A stretch of DNA of 64,000 nucleotides from Diabrotica undecimpunctata (GCF_040954645.1 NC_092806.1:79766641-79830640), one strand, 5' to 3'; counted from the first letter of the stretch, positions 23,531-35,583 are shown. The notes: generated by a model from the letters alone, not told the origin. A program made the numbers and translations.

Positions 23531-23971
23531 TACATTCAATGTTATCGAATGTCAAGAATGTTATAAAAAAAATTATGGGAGGGGACTAACAGGGCATTTA
23601 CGTAGTAATTCACTCAAAAGTGTTATTAATAATCTAGATACTGGGGTTGAGACAATATCAAGTGCAATTAAAAATCGTAGTGGTAGTTACCGTCTTACTA
23701 GCACCAAACATCACACTAACCACTTGTAATTTTTTAGACTGACCAGTTGGAATTTTTTAGTAAAATTAAGGATTACGTTCAAAAGCTCATACATAACTAT
23801 TTACGTAAATTTAAAGTGCTAAAAGTTAATTTTGAACTTTACGTTATGTATATATTACCTGAGAAAGATACTTATGATTTAAAATTATATAATAAAAAAA
23901 AGCAGATTTTAAAAGCAGATATTACTTATATTTTCAAAGCTAACTTGAGTGTTTGTGTTGACAGTTTTTAA
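23523..23971 (+). pseudogene. Unidentified ORF fragment with CxxC motif
   Basis: The reading frame starts MCTTFNVIECQECYKKNYGR, with a C-x2-C and clustered basic residues. After a stop at about 23728 it continues in a neighbouring frame with FFSKIKDYVQKLIHNYL and VLKVNFELYVMYILPEKD. The style recalls the N-terminal part of long ORFs found next to type-B DNA polymerases in insect Maverick/Polinton-like or related DNA elements. I cannot confirm this. It adjoins the minisatellite and faces a minus-strand ORF. Confidence 0.4.
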
Positions 23972-23991
23972 CACGTTTTCAAAGAAATCAC

Positions 23992-24480
23992 CTATATCTG
24001 TAGTCCTGGATATAGACTCTTTAAATATTCCCAGAAATTTCCTTTTTTTAAATGATGAGTATGATGTTGTATTAGCAGTAACACCCCCCATAATTTACAG
24101 ATGGTTTCATATCCTAAATATATGTAGTCGCTACTTTGTGATATCTTTATTACTTTAGCTTCTTGTACCTTTTCAAATTCTATACTACAGTTTTTTCTTT
24201 TTATAGATACACTGTTTTCCACCATATACAGATAATTTGTAATCACTCCTTGGTAAAATAAAAAATCTTTCCAATCTTCTCCGGAATACTATTCGTTGTA
24301 TTGATTTCCATATAGCGATATCACTGGTATACATTTAGCACCGTATTTTAACTCAACAGACACAAATTTGCTTGTCGATCTGTTTAACCGAAAACTTCTT
24401 TCTCCTATTATTACATCTTTTTTATTCTTTACCTCGTATTTTTGAACGGGTGTGTTACCATTAAAGTTGTACTGAGACAT
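23992..24480 (-). pseudogene. Unidentified ORF fragment, convergent with previous
   Basis: From an ATG at 24480 the minus strand reads MSQYNFNGNTPVQKYEVKNK, then SFRLNRSTSKFVSVELKYG and SLYGNQYNE. It has one in-frame stop and continues in the same frame with FYQGVITNYLYMVENSV and YIYLGYETICKLW, then loses coherence near 24080. It codes for about 130 residues of a soluble-looking protein with no motif I recognise. The single stop in an otherwise open frame suggests a recently decayed gene of a mobile element. It lies tail-to-tail with the plus-strand fragment. Confidence 0.4.
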
Positions 24481-24539
24481 GTTTACTGACTTGATACACG
24501 GGTCAGCCTACCTTTTATCTTCTGTGTCTAGTTAGTAAG

Positions 24540-24600
24540 TGGAAAATATCTGTGGGTGGTATCTGTAAGTGGGAGGTATCTGTGAGTGGGAGGTATAACC
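24540..24600. repeat. Short tandem repeat, TATCTGTGAGTGGGAGG-type
   Basis: About three imperfect units of 16-17 bp. No gene in 24481-25130. Confidence 0.6.
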
Positions 24601-25129
24601 AGTTATTCTTATAGTGGTTAAATGTTCTATATGAAATTAAATAGTATTCAGTGTATGAAAGCATCAGACTTACGAGGTATTCAACATAAACTGTCGGATG
24701 ATGTGAAAAATAATCCGCATATTCGATTGATGTGATAACAGATCATTATCTTCGCCGTAATGATTTTTTTTATTTAACAAACAAGAGTTAGAACGATTTC
24801 CAGCGTGGTATCTTCTGTATCATATTGATGGGTTTGATCTATATGTTCCCTTGTTGGGAACACTGTTCTACTTCGCTATTCAGCAATTACCTACCATACA
24901 AATACCAATGTCATAAATGTATTACATAAAATAGAGTTCTCTGAAATAAATTTACGTAGTATTGTACCAGCGGCATAATGTATTTATTAAAGGTATTTCT
25001 GTATTATTAATATTTGATTTATTTAGCATTAACCAATATGAAGTGAGTATTTAATGTATTTTATTTTTGAATACTAAAACCTCTTTAACTCTCATTCGGA
25101 CGTTGTCTCTGTTTAACCTAAATTGTTCA

Positions 25130-25450
25130 GAACCTGTTTTAACTTTCATCATCTTTTACCAGTCTTAAACCCCTTGATCGTTCGTTGACCCTTTCACCGT
25201 TCATTAACCTTTTGACCGTGACCCCTTTATAGGTCTTTAATCCCTTGATCGGTCTTTAAACCCTTGACCGTTCATTAACCCAGTCAGTGGTGGGAGGTAT
25301 ACGAACGGTGCGGCCAGAACTCTCATTCCTTCTGGTAGTGGTGGGGTTTTACGGCCAGAACTCTCACCCCTTACCTAACCATTGGAGGGGCGTGTACCAA
25401 TGGTGGGGAAGTCGGTGGTGGGGGGAATACGAACGGTGCGACCATAACTC
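25130..25450. repeat. Degenerate tandem repeats
   Basis: Between 25160 and 25280 the word CCCTTGACCGTTCATTAACC recurs in variants. Between 25287 and 25450 a block with ATACGAACGGTGCG and CAGAACTCTCAT-type words occurs about twice, roughly 130 bp apart. Confidence 0.6.
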
Positions 25451-25660
25451 TCATTTTTCCTCTACTAAAGACAAAAATCTTATCCAACAAGATGTGATTC
25501 CCTCTGTCAAATGCCTTAGGGAAGACAGTGTATATGACATGAATCTACCATTCCCTCTCCAAAGCAATCGACATACAATTAAAATGTCCATAAATTTGTC
25601 ACAGTAGATTTCTCCAAACCAAATCCATGTTGCCTGCTGATCAGTATCAGTTGTGTTTAA
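25450..25660 (-). pseudogene. LINE reverse transcriptase relic
   Basis: The minus strand shows QHGFGLEKSTVTNLWTF, then after stops a stretch equivalent to the palm motif with FDRGNHILLDKI. These match the conserved QHGF...ST.TNL and ...FDRVNH.LLDKL blocks of Jockey/CR1-type RTs. About 70 codons survive with several stops. No endonuclease or tail is found nearby. Confidence 0.7.
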
Positions 25661-26648
25661 TATCCCAAATCATAATTAATTCCTGTTAATGTTGATTTTA
25701 ACATAATCTGATCTTAAAATCATAATGGTTTTAGTTTCACTCCATAATTCTCTTACGAAACAATATAAGCTCTATTGATGGTAGAACTTTTTAAATAAAT
25801 AAGCAATATATTTAGTTACAGACAAATCACCCTTATTTGTAAAAATAGATAAACCGGGCTATCATTAGTTTAATTAATTTCTGGAAAAAATTCATACAGG
25901 CATAAGTAGATATTCTATACCGTTCCTGGTGAAAATTGTGGTGGGGGACACCGGTTCCAATCAAGGCAGTCAAGGTCACGTGAAGGTCAAGTTCAAGGGG
26001 TAATTTACATTAAGCGGATTTGCCAAAAATCTCGTATTTTTTTGGACTTAGCCTAAAAATCCGAGAAAAGGCCAAATTTTAATAATTGTGAAGCAGCAAG
26101 TTAATAAAACTATGAAAGAAGATAAAAAAAATTGAAAGTGGAATTAAAAGCGGTAGATCATTAAAAATAGACAGTACAAGCAACTAATAAAATCTTATAT
26201 ACTAACACGCAAAGCCCTTTTCTTGTCCACCACTTTACTCAAAAACCATATTAGATAATTAAAATATTTTTTCGGAATATTATTAGTATTACGTATGAGA
26301 TTGTCAAGATATTATTTTGGTACAAAAATTCACTTCCGGTTTTGAGATGACCGGAAGTTAAAATTTATTTTAAGTTTTAGACCCCACAATGTATATATGG
26401 ATCGAAAGGTCTCGTCGAGACGAATCTAAATATGTACTTCCGGTTGCGATCCGACACCGGAAGTGACCCGAAACGCGCATAAAACGTCAAGATAGAGCAA
26501 ATCTGACACCGGATTCGTGATCAGCATGCAAAATTAACTGCTAAATGATAACATTGTAACAAAAAACATTGTTTTCAACGAAATATTTCGTGATATTTAA
26601 TACACTTTTTATTTGCATTATTATTGATGAACGTTATGTATATTCTTG
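25661..26648. other. No gene; two ACTTCCGGT inverted-repeat hairpins
   Basis: No coding sequence found. ACTTCCGGT pairs with ACCGGAAGT twice: 26332-26340 with 26350-26358, and 26436-26444 with 26456-26464. The surrounding 26190-26530 looks like part of an unclassified repeat. Confidence 0.5.
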
Positions 26649-28460
26649 TGAAACAACTCAAGTTGCAAACGCAAAAGCGCCAATTGAAACCTAACCAAAT
26701 TGCAAACGCAAAAGCGCCAATTGAAACCTAAATAAAATTTAGGGGTGGTATATGGAGAAGGAGATGATCAATTAGAGAAGAACTAGCAAAGAAGTTATAA
26801 TAAAAAGAATGGCTTAGCTCAAAAGAACACAGAGACACAAAACCTCAAGCACGAATTCGGGCTAGCCTCACTACACTAGAATTTGGCTTTGAGATAAGGG
26901 GAAAAGAGATCTTTTAACCAAAAGAATACAATATAATAATGCACCGGAAAATCTGGAACTATAAAAGGGGTAAGATAAGAGAATATACGGAGATGCCTAG
27001 GAAAATACTAAAATGGGCGCCAGCTAATTTCTGAAGGAAATTAACAAAAAAAAATAAATGAAGTTATGAACAACAAGGAATAAAGTACTATTGATTTAAT
27101 ACCCTGTAATAATGTTTAAAAACCGAAAAGACACTATTGACCTTGTTCTGCTATATTATAATTGTAAGCAGGAACTGAAATAAAAGCAAAACTACTTGTA
27201 ACAAATATATTTATAGTATTAACAACTAACAAAACTCACCTATATATATATATATATATATATAGAGAAAATATAATTACAGTAGTGGGGCTACGGTATG
27301 CGAGGACCAAAAAGCCACGACAAAATTAAATATCCCCACTACTGGGCCAAACGAAAAGGTGTATTAGTAAATCTATAATCTAAGTCCATGGGAGAAGCGA
27401 GATCTTAACACTAAGGTTAGTTACGAAAGTTAAATCCTAGATAGGTAAGGTAGGGAATATAAATACTAAAAAAAAAAAACCGTGACGGTTATACAAAAGA
27501 AACTACCTTACCTAACAAATATACGACTAATATGTGTCGAAGCAGCTAAACACCAGATCTATGTGTAAGTGTTATGCTTACACATAGATGCTGGGAGATA
27601 TCTAAAGTGATCAAGTGTGATGAGTATGGCCAACAGACTCGGAAAGATATATATATAATTTTTAAAAACCCTGATACATAAATTTCTTCCCTTCCCTTTT
27701 AAAAACCGCTATACAAAAATCTGAACCCCTTCCCTAACAATGAATCTAATTTAATTAATTAATAGCTATTTACCTAACTTTTATAGATGTTACAAAAACT
27801 GTAATAAGTACTAACCTTGGTATATGCATATACAAAGTTGTAAATTACAAGAAAAACCTTAACCCTGAGAAACTAGTTGTTACTGTCTGTCACAACACTA
27901 CAGCGGTCCTGGATAAGTCCCCTTAAGACTCTGACGATCCTTGAGGCTCCGAAAAAAACGAATGAAGAAGAACGCTGTGGTTCTGGAGACAATCGGTTCC
28001 TGGTTACCAATGGGTTGAATTAGGTGTTTGGTTAAACTAATTCTAGTATTAAACGTTATCCTAATCGGGTGAAATCTGGGTTTTAAATAATTATTTCAGT
28101 AGATTTGGAAGCCGGGTCTTAAATATTCATTTCTATAGATTTGGAAGTCGGTTTTTCAATCAAGATTCTTTATCATCCGTTCCAATTTCTCCCTTGATGT
28201 TCGGGGAAAATATTAAATCCAATCCCAGATTTTCTACCCGATTTAAAGACAAAAAAATGCCGGTTAAGGCTTGGAGAAATACACCTCTCTGCGTGAGTTG
28301 TTGGCCAAAACTGACTTTAGCGAGCGCCTCTTGACCTATAGTTTGCGCATCGTACCGTCTATTGCCCATGAACGTTTCATAAACGGGATTCTGAGGGGTT
28401 TTAGGATTTCAATAATAAATTATATTAATTAATTATATGTTAGCAGTTGTGACTGCTACA
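26649..28460 (-). repeat. GyE 3' LTR
   Basis: It matches 36857-38746 nearly base for base. A tandem duplication of about 37 bp (GCAAACGCAAAAGCGCCAAT) lies at its low-coordinate end. A (TA)n of 24 bp occurs at 27241-27264. Apparent reading frames in it are chance. Confidence 0.95.
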
Positions 28461-30379
28461 TCCTCCCTCAACTCCAGAAAAAAAAAGGAAAACTTTCCAC
28501 TTACCAGAAGTTCTTTTTTTTTTATTGTCTAGGACAATCTAGCCTTAAAGACAAACCAGACGATGAATATGATGAAGCCGAAACGTTGTGGTGTCAACCA
28601 CAAGGATTTTGAGCTTATCAGCCACACTGTTTACTCATTAGATGGGATAAAAGTAATGACACTGACAGACGTACAGTAGACAGACAGCATGTGATCTATT
28701 TAATAATGCGTAATTTACCAAAAAAAATTAAAATAATTTAATTTATTTAGACAAAGTATTAAGAAAAGTAAAAAAAACATATAACCCAATCACTTAGGTA
28801 CTTTCTAAATATAATTCAATAACTTTATAGCAATATCAATCTCAATACCAATATATTCAATATAATTCAATTCAACCTTATATAGAGTAAATTAACCTTC
28901 GACAATACTTAAATTCTATATTTCCAAGTATTAGTAAAACTATTAATAAACTACACTACTGAGGTGTGTTAACAACCTCTAAAAGATAGGACCAAGAACC
29001 ATTCACAACACAAACTCAAACAAAGTCCTATCAAGTTTACCCAACGTTGACACTAGAGCGAACAGATTCTATTAATCACCCAAGAGTTCAATGAGGGCTT
29101 AATTTATTAGGACTAGTTGAAACTATATTACTACAAACCTAAACATCTATATGATATGGTTCTGGATATCAGCAACATATTCGAAAATTCAAGGTAAAAG
29201 ATAATTCAATACATCTACTTGCTTTAGCAGCGGTAGGAAAAACACACAATCGGTAAAGGCACTAGCAAGCCTAGATACTATCAAGCCCACTATACTCATG
29301 GTATAGGGTATGCTAAAAAAAAAAAGTAAGTTAACTGCAATCCCAACTCGTAGTAAAGAATATGCACAAAAGGTAAAAGATAATTGCAAGTCCAGATCTA
29401 CTCATGGTAGAGGATATGCACAAAACTCACTTCTACCAGCTATACACTTGGTAGAAGGAAAGGTAAAAGAGATCCTAACTGTAATACCCAAACTGTACTA
29501 TTGACGTGGTCCAATTCTTTACTCACGACAAGAACAGTAAAGGACAGATTTTTAGGACTCCATAATCAAGATAAGATATATATTCATAAGATATAGATAA
29601 GAAATAAACTTATCAAGGTAAAGGTAACGATAACTAACTTAAGGTAAAGGTATGAGATAAACCAATTAAGGTAAAGGTACGAGATAAACTCAATTAAGGT
29701 AAAGATAAAGGTACACTCAAGGTAAAGATAAACTCACATCTACCAATCCGTACGAATGGTAGGTAGACAGGTACAAACTCAAGATACTAAGATATGTTAA
29801 AGTCAAATTCTTGAGAAGATAACATAGGAGATAACAAACCAAGTTAAACAGACTTACTTATTGCTGAATATCAGAACGATCCAATTCTAAATGACACATT
29901 CTAATTTCAACCTAAGAGACACTCAAGGAACAACTAATATGTATTGATATATTTCTGAGCCAAGTGAGGGCACACATCCAGGGTGATCAATCCTGAACCC
30001 ACGCTAAAACACCGACACAGTAAGTGAATATGAATGCATAAGCTTTATGGCCATGGCCCACAAAACCATACAACACTATTAAAGAAAATATTTGGAATGT
30101 TTTCCGCATTATCCCTGTAAATATCTATTCAACTCAGAACTCAAGATGGGGAAATTCCCATATATCCATCCTGTACTCCTATGATATGCAGTTGGACTTT
30201 TAAGAGAAAACAAACAACAAAATTAACAAGTCCATAAACTAAGATAATAACCAACATTAAGATAAGATAAAAAAAAATAGAAGGCAAAATAGCACAACTC
30301 TTATTGTTTTGCCAGGTAAACAAAAATAGATAAACCGATCTTAAACAACCAAACTGGGACAGCATTGATAAGGGACCAG
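28461..30379 (-). other. GyE gene-free 3' region
   Basis: About 1.9 kb between the pol stop and the 3' LTR. It has no coding signal. Degenerate repeats occur at 29290-29480 (variants of CTCATGGTAGAGGATATGC) and 29590-29760 (variants of AAGGTAAAGGTACGAGATAA). The last bases before the LTR are the polypurine tract. Confidence 0.7.
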
Positions 30380-33300
30380 TTAATCTTCATCTGAAGATGA
30401 AGAATCCAAATTATCTGACAAGTTATGTGGACCTACTGTCTTGTCCTCCAGTAAGTCTTTGACATGAAACCTTCCTAGTTTCCTGCCAGTGGAAGTTTCC
30501 TTCAACTCATAAATTAAAGGAGAAATGACCTTAATAACTGTGCAAGGTATGTACTTCTGACATAACTTGGCCGATTGAAAGTTCACTTTATCAGATTTGA
30601 CAAAGTTTCTTTTCAACACAGAATCTCCAATTCTGAAGGATGACTCTCGCTTTCTCAAGTCATAATGGCATTTATTTCTAGCATAAGATGCTTTCAAACG
30701 TTTGCGAACATCCACATAAATATCAGGAAGATGCTGGATATCTTCTAAACGGTGTAATTTATCTGATATAGTGGGAAAGTTATTGGCATTTTCTGAAATT
30801 GTACCAAAATAATCACCAGAAAGAGGAACATGACGACCAAACATCAAATAAGATGGAGGACATTTGGTTATTTCGTGAGAAGAAGTCCTGATAGCCTGTA
30901 CTATAGAGTGGATATGAGTATCCCAAGCTCTTTGATCAGGAAAGGAATATGACCTTAAAGCAGTCACGATTGATTTATTAACTCTTTCGGTATGATTGAC
31001 TTGTGGATGATAGTTCGCATTGTACCAGATCTTTTGGACATTATATTTAGACATGAGGTTGCGAAAAGCCTTAGCTGTGAACTGTGGTCCATTATCGCAA
31101 GACACGATCTGTGGAACACCATAAATTAAGAAAACCTCATTCTCAAGATACTTGATAATGGATGGAGTAGTTGCCTTAGACATAGTATGAACCAAAGGAA
31201 ATTTTGTAAAATAATCAACAACTACCAAGGCATACTGAGAACCTTTATAAGACCTAGGATAAGGACCAATGAGATCTAAAGATATAAGTTGAAATGGAAA
31301 ATCAATCCGTCGATAACTACCCATTAAACCTGGTTGGGGAAGATTTGTCGGTTTGCATGTAGCACAGATTTTGCATTTAGCGATATAGCTACGTACAGTT
31401 TGACGCATCTTCGGCCAGTAATAGAGTTCCGATATACGACGGAAAGTTTTGTAAAAACCAAAATGAGCTGCAGTAGGATGGTCATGAAAAGTGGCCAAAA
31501 CCTCTGCTCTATTAGGAGTTGGAACGAATATCTTCCAATCCGACATTCCAGTAAGGGCATCCATGGAACTTAAGACATGTTTATACAAAACACCATGTTT
31601 AACTTTAAAATCAGGAAATTTACCTGGTACATTCTGTACATCATACAACATTTTTCGATACCAGTCATCTGGTTGCAAGGAAGATAAATTTAACAAATTA
31701 ATATCGAACGTTCTAGAGAGTGCATCAGCGACTACTACACCTGCAGCTTTACGATGAATAATCTTATAATCATATTGTGCCAATTTTAAAATCCACCTAG
31801 CCAAACGAGGAGATGGGTTCTTCATATTCTGTAACCACACCAAACTACTATGGTCAGTTATGACCGTGAAAGAACGACCCTCAAGAAAATATCTGCAATG
31901 TTCAATACCAGTAATTATAGCTAGCAACTCTTTTTCAGTTGTAGTATAATTTTTCTGGGCTTTATTTAATTTCTTGCTTGTATAAGCTATAGGGTGTTGT
32001 TCTCCATCTACCATTTGATAGAGTACACCTCCAGATGCAGTGTTAGAACAATCTGTCATCAGATAAAAAGGCTTAGTAAAATCTGGGGCTACCATAACAG
32101 GAGAATTTGTGAGAGCCTCCTTGATTTTAATGAAAGCTTCATTAGCCTCAGGAGTCCACACAATATTTTGTCCCTTTTTCCGATTTTGAAGTAAATCTGT
32201 GATAGGAGACAACAAGGTCGAATAAGACTTAACAAACTTCTTATAATAACCAACCATTCCTAACAATCGACGGACCTGAGTGGTATTTTTAGGCACAGGA
32301 AAATCCCGAATCGCTGACATCTTATCAGGATCAGTACGAAGACCCTGAGAATCTACAACATATCCTAAAAACTTAATAGAGTCACGACAAAAGCTGCTTT
32401 TATCCAAATTAATAGTCAAATTTGCGTCTTTTAAACGCTGAAACAACTGCTGCAATACAGAGATATGAGTTTCGAAATCAGGAGTAATGACAAGAATGTC
32501 ATCAAGATAGTATTGACAAAATGGGTCTAAAGCAGGACCTATTACCAAATCCATTAATCGACACATAGTCTGAGGAGCAGACACAAGACCAAAAGGCATT
32601 GTAGTGAACTGATACAATCCTTTGCCATTTACTGCAAAGGCAGTAAGCTTTTTACTCTCCTCGCTGAGAGGAATCTGTAAAAACGCCTTCTTTAAGTCGA
32701 TAGATGAAATAAATTTTGCATTCTGTAATTTACTTAGGATGATATCTATACGAGGTATAGGATAAGCATCTCTGTTCATAGTTATACCGTTAAGTTTACG
32801 TCCGTCAAAACAGACACGAAAAGTCCCATCTTTCTTTTTTGTCAGCCACAGAGGGCTACAAAAAGAAGAAGTACTGGGCTCAATAATACCTAACTTAAGC
32901 ATTTCATCTACCTCCTTTACTAAACTTTCATGCCAGGCTTGAGGCAAGGGATATTGATATTGCCTGAAGGGCTTAGACGAACCAACATCAATGTGATGTT
33001 CGATGAGATGAGTTCGACCTAACTGATTTTTCGATGAGATAGAAGAGAATGATGTGATGACACTATTTAACTGCTCTAATTCCTGAGCATTAAGTCGACT
33101 CATATCTTTAACAGCATTGACACAAGAGATATTGAAAGAAGACACAGATAAGGAAAATTCAGTAAAATTTAATTCACTATTAAAAGTTTTCAGAAAATCC
33201 ATACCTAGGATGACTGAATTCTTAACTGAAGGAATAACAAAGAATGTAATCATTCTTTTACAAAAACTAACAGAAATCTCAGTAGTGAATTGACCTAAAA

Positions 33301-33535
33301 TTGGTTGAATTTGACCATCAGCTGTAGTCACTTGCAAACTTTGATCTATTCCTATATTTACATTTGAATTCTGGAGAAATTCCAGACCTAGAGAACCTAA
33401 AATAGAGATATTGGACCCTGTGTCCAGTAAAGCTAAACAAGAATGTCCTAAGATAGATATTTCAAGATATGGACGATTATCCTTGTTTTTTCGAACTAAC
33501 AATGAGTTTATATCTAAATCAACAAACGACGACAA
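30380..33535 (-). CDS. pol: GyE Pol: protease-RT-RNase H-integrase
   Basis: An intact frame of about 1051 codons. The domains in order are aspartic protease (LLDTGSNISILG, Asp near residue 38; VILGMDF), RT with MPFGLVSAPQTM and YYLDD (about 32498-32512), RNase H (LMTDCSNTASGGV; TEKELLAII; ITDHSSLVWL), and integrase with HHCC (HPTAAHFGF to CKICATCK) and D, D, E residues (SLDLIGPY, SCDNGPQF, NHTERVNKS). The C-terminus is acidic, SSSSDED. It is in the -1 frame relative to gag, and the open pol frame extends upstream of 33535 into the gag end, so expression as Gag-Pol by -1 ribosomal frameshift is likely. I saw no classic slippery heptamer. All catalytic residues are present. Confidence 0.95.
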   Translation of the reverse strand: MSSFVDLDINSLLVRKNKDNRPYLEISILGHSCLALLDTGSNISILGSLGLEFLQNSNVNIGIDQSLQVTTADGQIQPILGQFTTEISVSFCKRMITFFVIPSVKNSVILGMDFLKTFNSELNFTEFSLSVSSFNISCVNAVKDMSRLNAQELEQLNSVITSFSSISSKNQLGRTHLIEHHIDVGSSKPFRQYQYPLPQAWHESLVKEVDEMLKLGIIEPSTSSFCSPLWLTKKKDGTFRVCFDGRKLNGITMNRDAYPIPRIDIILSKLQNAKFISSIDLKKAFLQIPLSEESKKLTAFAVNGKGLYQFTTMPFGLVSAPQTMCRLMDLVIGPALDPFCQYYLDDILVITPDFETHISVLQQLFQRLKDANLTINLDKSSFCRDSIKFLGYVVDSQGLRTDPDKMSAIRDFPVPKNTTQVRRLLGMVGYYKKFVKSYSTLLSPITDLLQNRKKGQNIVWTPEANEAFIKIKEALTNSPVMVAPDFTKPFYLMTDCSNTASGGVLYQMVDGEQHPIAYTSKKLNKAQKNYTTTEKELLAIITGIEHCRYFLEGRSFTVITDHSSLVWLQNMKNPSPRLARWILKLAQYDYKIIHRKAAGVVVADALSRTFDINLLNLSSLQPDDWYRKMLYDVQNVPGKFPDFKVKHGVLYKHVLSSMDALTGMSDWKIFVPTPNRAEVLATFHDHPTAAHFGFYKTFRRISELYYWPKMRQTVRSYIAKCKICATCKPTNLPQPGLMGSYRRIDFPFQLISLDLIGPYPRSYKGSQYALVVVDYFTKFPLVHTMSKATTPSIIKYLENEVFLIYGVPQIVSCDNGPQFTAKAFRNLMSKYNVQKIWYNANYHPQVNHTERVNKSIVTALRSYSFPDQRAWDTHIHSIVQAIRTSSHEITKCPPSYLMFGRHVPLSGDYFGTISENANNFPTISDKLHRLEDIQHLPDIYVDVRKRLKASYARNKCHYDLRKRESSFRIGDSVLKRNFVKSDKVNFQSAKLCQKYIPCTVIKVISPLIYELKETSTGRKLGRFHVKDLLEDKTVGPHNLSDNLDSSSSDED

Positions 33536-33582
33536 GAGATTACTTGAAGAAACTACAGAAGAATCACGGTGTTCATGCTCAA

Positions 33583-35064
33583 TTAACGTTGTCCTCTCTT
33601 CGGTTGGTATTTGCCGTTCTGTGGTCTTTTGTCTTTCGGTAGAGCGTGAGATGTTTGGCTTGTGGAAGCTTGGGCATCCAGACTCGAGAAACTGGTTCCT
33701 TGGTTTTGAGGAGTTTGGACAGTGTTTGTATTCCCTGTATTTTGACGAGGAGTAGGAACCAGGGCCAACCCACCCCTTCTGCCGTTTCCCGAACAGGATT
33801 CACACTCAAATTTACGGACACCTTGACGTCCACAACCATAACAGAACCGAATTCTAGGCTCAGAACATTCGTAATACCCATGTCCTGACTGACAACAATT
33901 CCAACAGGTAAGCTTCGAATTAAAAGAAGAGACATTGCCAGACCGAGAATAGTTAGGCCTACCAGAATAGGATGAGTCATTATTTCTGAAATTTCTACCA
34001 TTACTAGACCGTGAATAATTGGGTCTATCAGAATAAGATGAGTCATTATTTCTGAAATTCTGATGAATAGGGACTCTAGACACGTTGTCAGAAGACCATG
34101 ACAAAACTTCCTCTAACTTCTTACACTTTTCCGTTAAGTCAGCAATTGAAGAAATATCTGTAAGTGCCAGACTAGAATGATACGATGGCAACAAATTTTT
34201 TCTAATGATCCTTATGATATGTGACTCAGACAAAGGAGTCTCCAACCGTTTACACAAACTAACAATCTCATTTACAAATATAGTTACCTTCTCCTGCGGA
34301 GCTTGTTTTCGAGACTTAATTTCATCAAGAAGATTGTCCTCATAGTTATATGGAAGAAAATCTGACCTAAGTTTGGCAACTAACTCTTGCCATGAAGCAA
34401 AACTACCTCGGTTATTGAGATACCAAGTGAAGGCTGAATCCTTAAATAAATCGGCAGCAGAAGAGTAACACTCTTCCTCGCTGTTACCATGCGCTATACG
34501 CAGACATTCTACCTTCTCTAAGAAACTAACAACATTTTCATTATCTTGACCTGAAAAATGGACACCCCATTTATGAATAGGAGCAGACTTAACGAAGGGA
34601 AATGGATTTACTGAAACACTAGCATTATGAGGAGTTGACTGTGCCTGTGGAATCACTTTACAATCAAGTTCACCTTCCAGAATCAGAACCCTGAAATTAA
34701 GAGACCTCTTCACTTCCTCCTCTTCCTCTGTTGTAGCTTCTAACAGATGGACTCTAGCTGCAACATGACCTAAGCGAGAAGTATAGCGAGCATAGGCAGT
34801 ATCACTAGGAGAACCAACAAAAGAACCAATTTTGACCACCAGATCTGAAAGAGTAACCTCTATTTCCGCAATCTCGTCCTTAAAATTAAGATGGGAAGCA
34901 GACAGAACAGCATAACTCCGATTTGCTGAAGCTTGCTTTAATGCACCACGCAACACTACCCTTTTCCTTTCCACTGTTGTCAAAGATGGATCGTTTAAGT
35001 GCCGGACTCTCAACTCGTACTCTAATTCTGGACCTAACAGATGCTCTACCTTGAAAGCAGACAT
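33583..35064 (-). CDS. gag: GyE Gag
   Basis: The ATG is at 35062-35064 (MSAFKVEHLLGPELEYEL), giving about 493 residues. There is an N-terminal helical, charged region, then a retrotransposon gag domain (WGVHFSGQDNENVVSFLEKV to NLLPSYHSSL, about residues 185-300). A 22-residue unit (NFRNNDSSYS...) repeats in tandem with a 66-bp period. Next is a canonical zinc knuckle CWNCCQSGHGYYEC and a variant CYGCGRQGVRKFEC with Val in place of His. The tail is basic (KYQPKRGQR). Gag packages genomic RNA into virus-like particles. It is intact, as expected of a young copy. Confidence 0.93.
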   Translation of the reverse strand: MSAFKVEHLLGPELEYELRVRHLNDPSLTTVERKRVVLRGALKQASANRSYAVLSASHLNFKDEIAEIEVTLSDLVVKIGSFVGSPSDTAYARYTSRLGHVAARVHLLEATTEEEEEVKRSLNFRVLILEGELDCKVIPQAQSTPHNASVSVNPFPFVKSAPIHKWGVHFSGQDNENVVSFLEKVECLRIAHGNSEEECYSSAADLFKDSAFTWYLNNRGSFASWQELVAKLRSDFLPYNYEDNLLDEIKSRKQAPQEKVTIFVNEIVSLCKRLETPLSESHIIRIIRKNLLPSYHSSLALTDISSIADLTEKCKKLEEVLSWSSDNVSRVPIHQNFRNNDSSYSDRPNYSRSSNGRNFRNNDSSYSGRPNYSRSGNVSSFNSKLTCWNCCQSGHGYYECSEPRIRFCYGCGRQGVRKFECESCSGNGRRGGLALVPTPRQNTGNTNTVQTPQNQGTSFSSLDAQASTSQTSHALPKDKRPQNGKYQPKRGQR

Positions 35065-35583
35065 TTTATACAACTTGGAAATATACCAGAAAATATATGA
35101 GGAAAACTATGATAAAATAGGTAAAGTCTAACTTACTCTATGTTTCCAGGTTATTATTATAATTGAATTATTTTACCAGTAATGTTTGCTTGTTTATCCA
35201 GTCGTGAACTCAGATGCAAGGTACGGCTACAATCCCTGAGAAACCTAGAAATTTCAAAAATGTTACTTCCAGACAGTGGTGAATTACTTTGGTGCTACTC
35301 CGGACTTTTATAGTGTTAAGATAGTTAAATTTAAAATATTTAAATAATTTTCCTTTTTAATATATACTTATGTTATTTATTATTAATCCAATATGGATAT
35401 TTAGTTAATCAAAAAAAGCAATTTATTCAGTCTACCCACAATATAGCAAAACAAGGGTACTACGGGTATATTTAATAGATAATGTAGATAAACTAAATAT
35501 TGAAATACAAAAACCAATGTTGCAGTTAAGAAACCAAGAGTTAAAGAACACAGCTGAAAATTAAAATACAACACCAAAGGTAC

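Noticed and set aside
26649..28460. Short reading frames in the GyE LTRs, for example at 28160-28369
   Set aside because: The same frames occur in both LTR copies with altered ends caused by A-run length changes, and they have no coding character.
28550..28620. CGATGA...CCGAAACG-like words resembling another ribozyme core
   Set aside because: No stem II is formed between the boxes and the CUGANGA box is incomplete.
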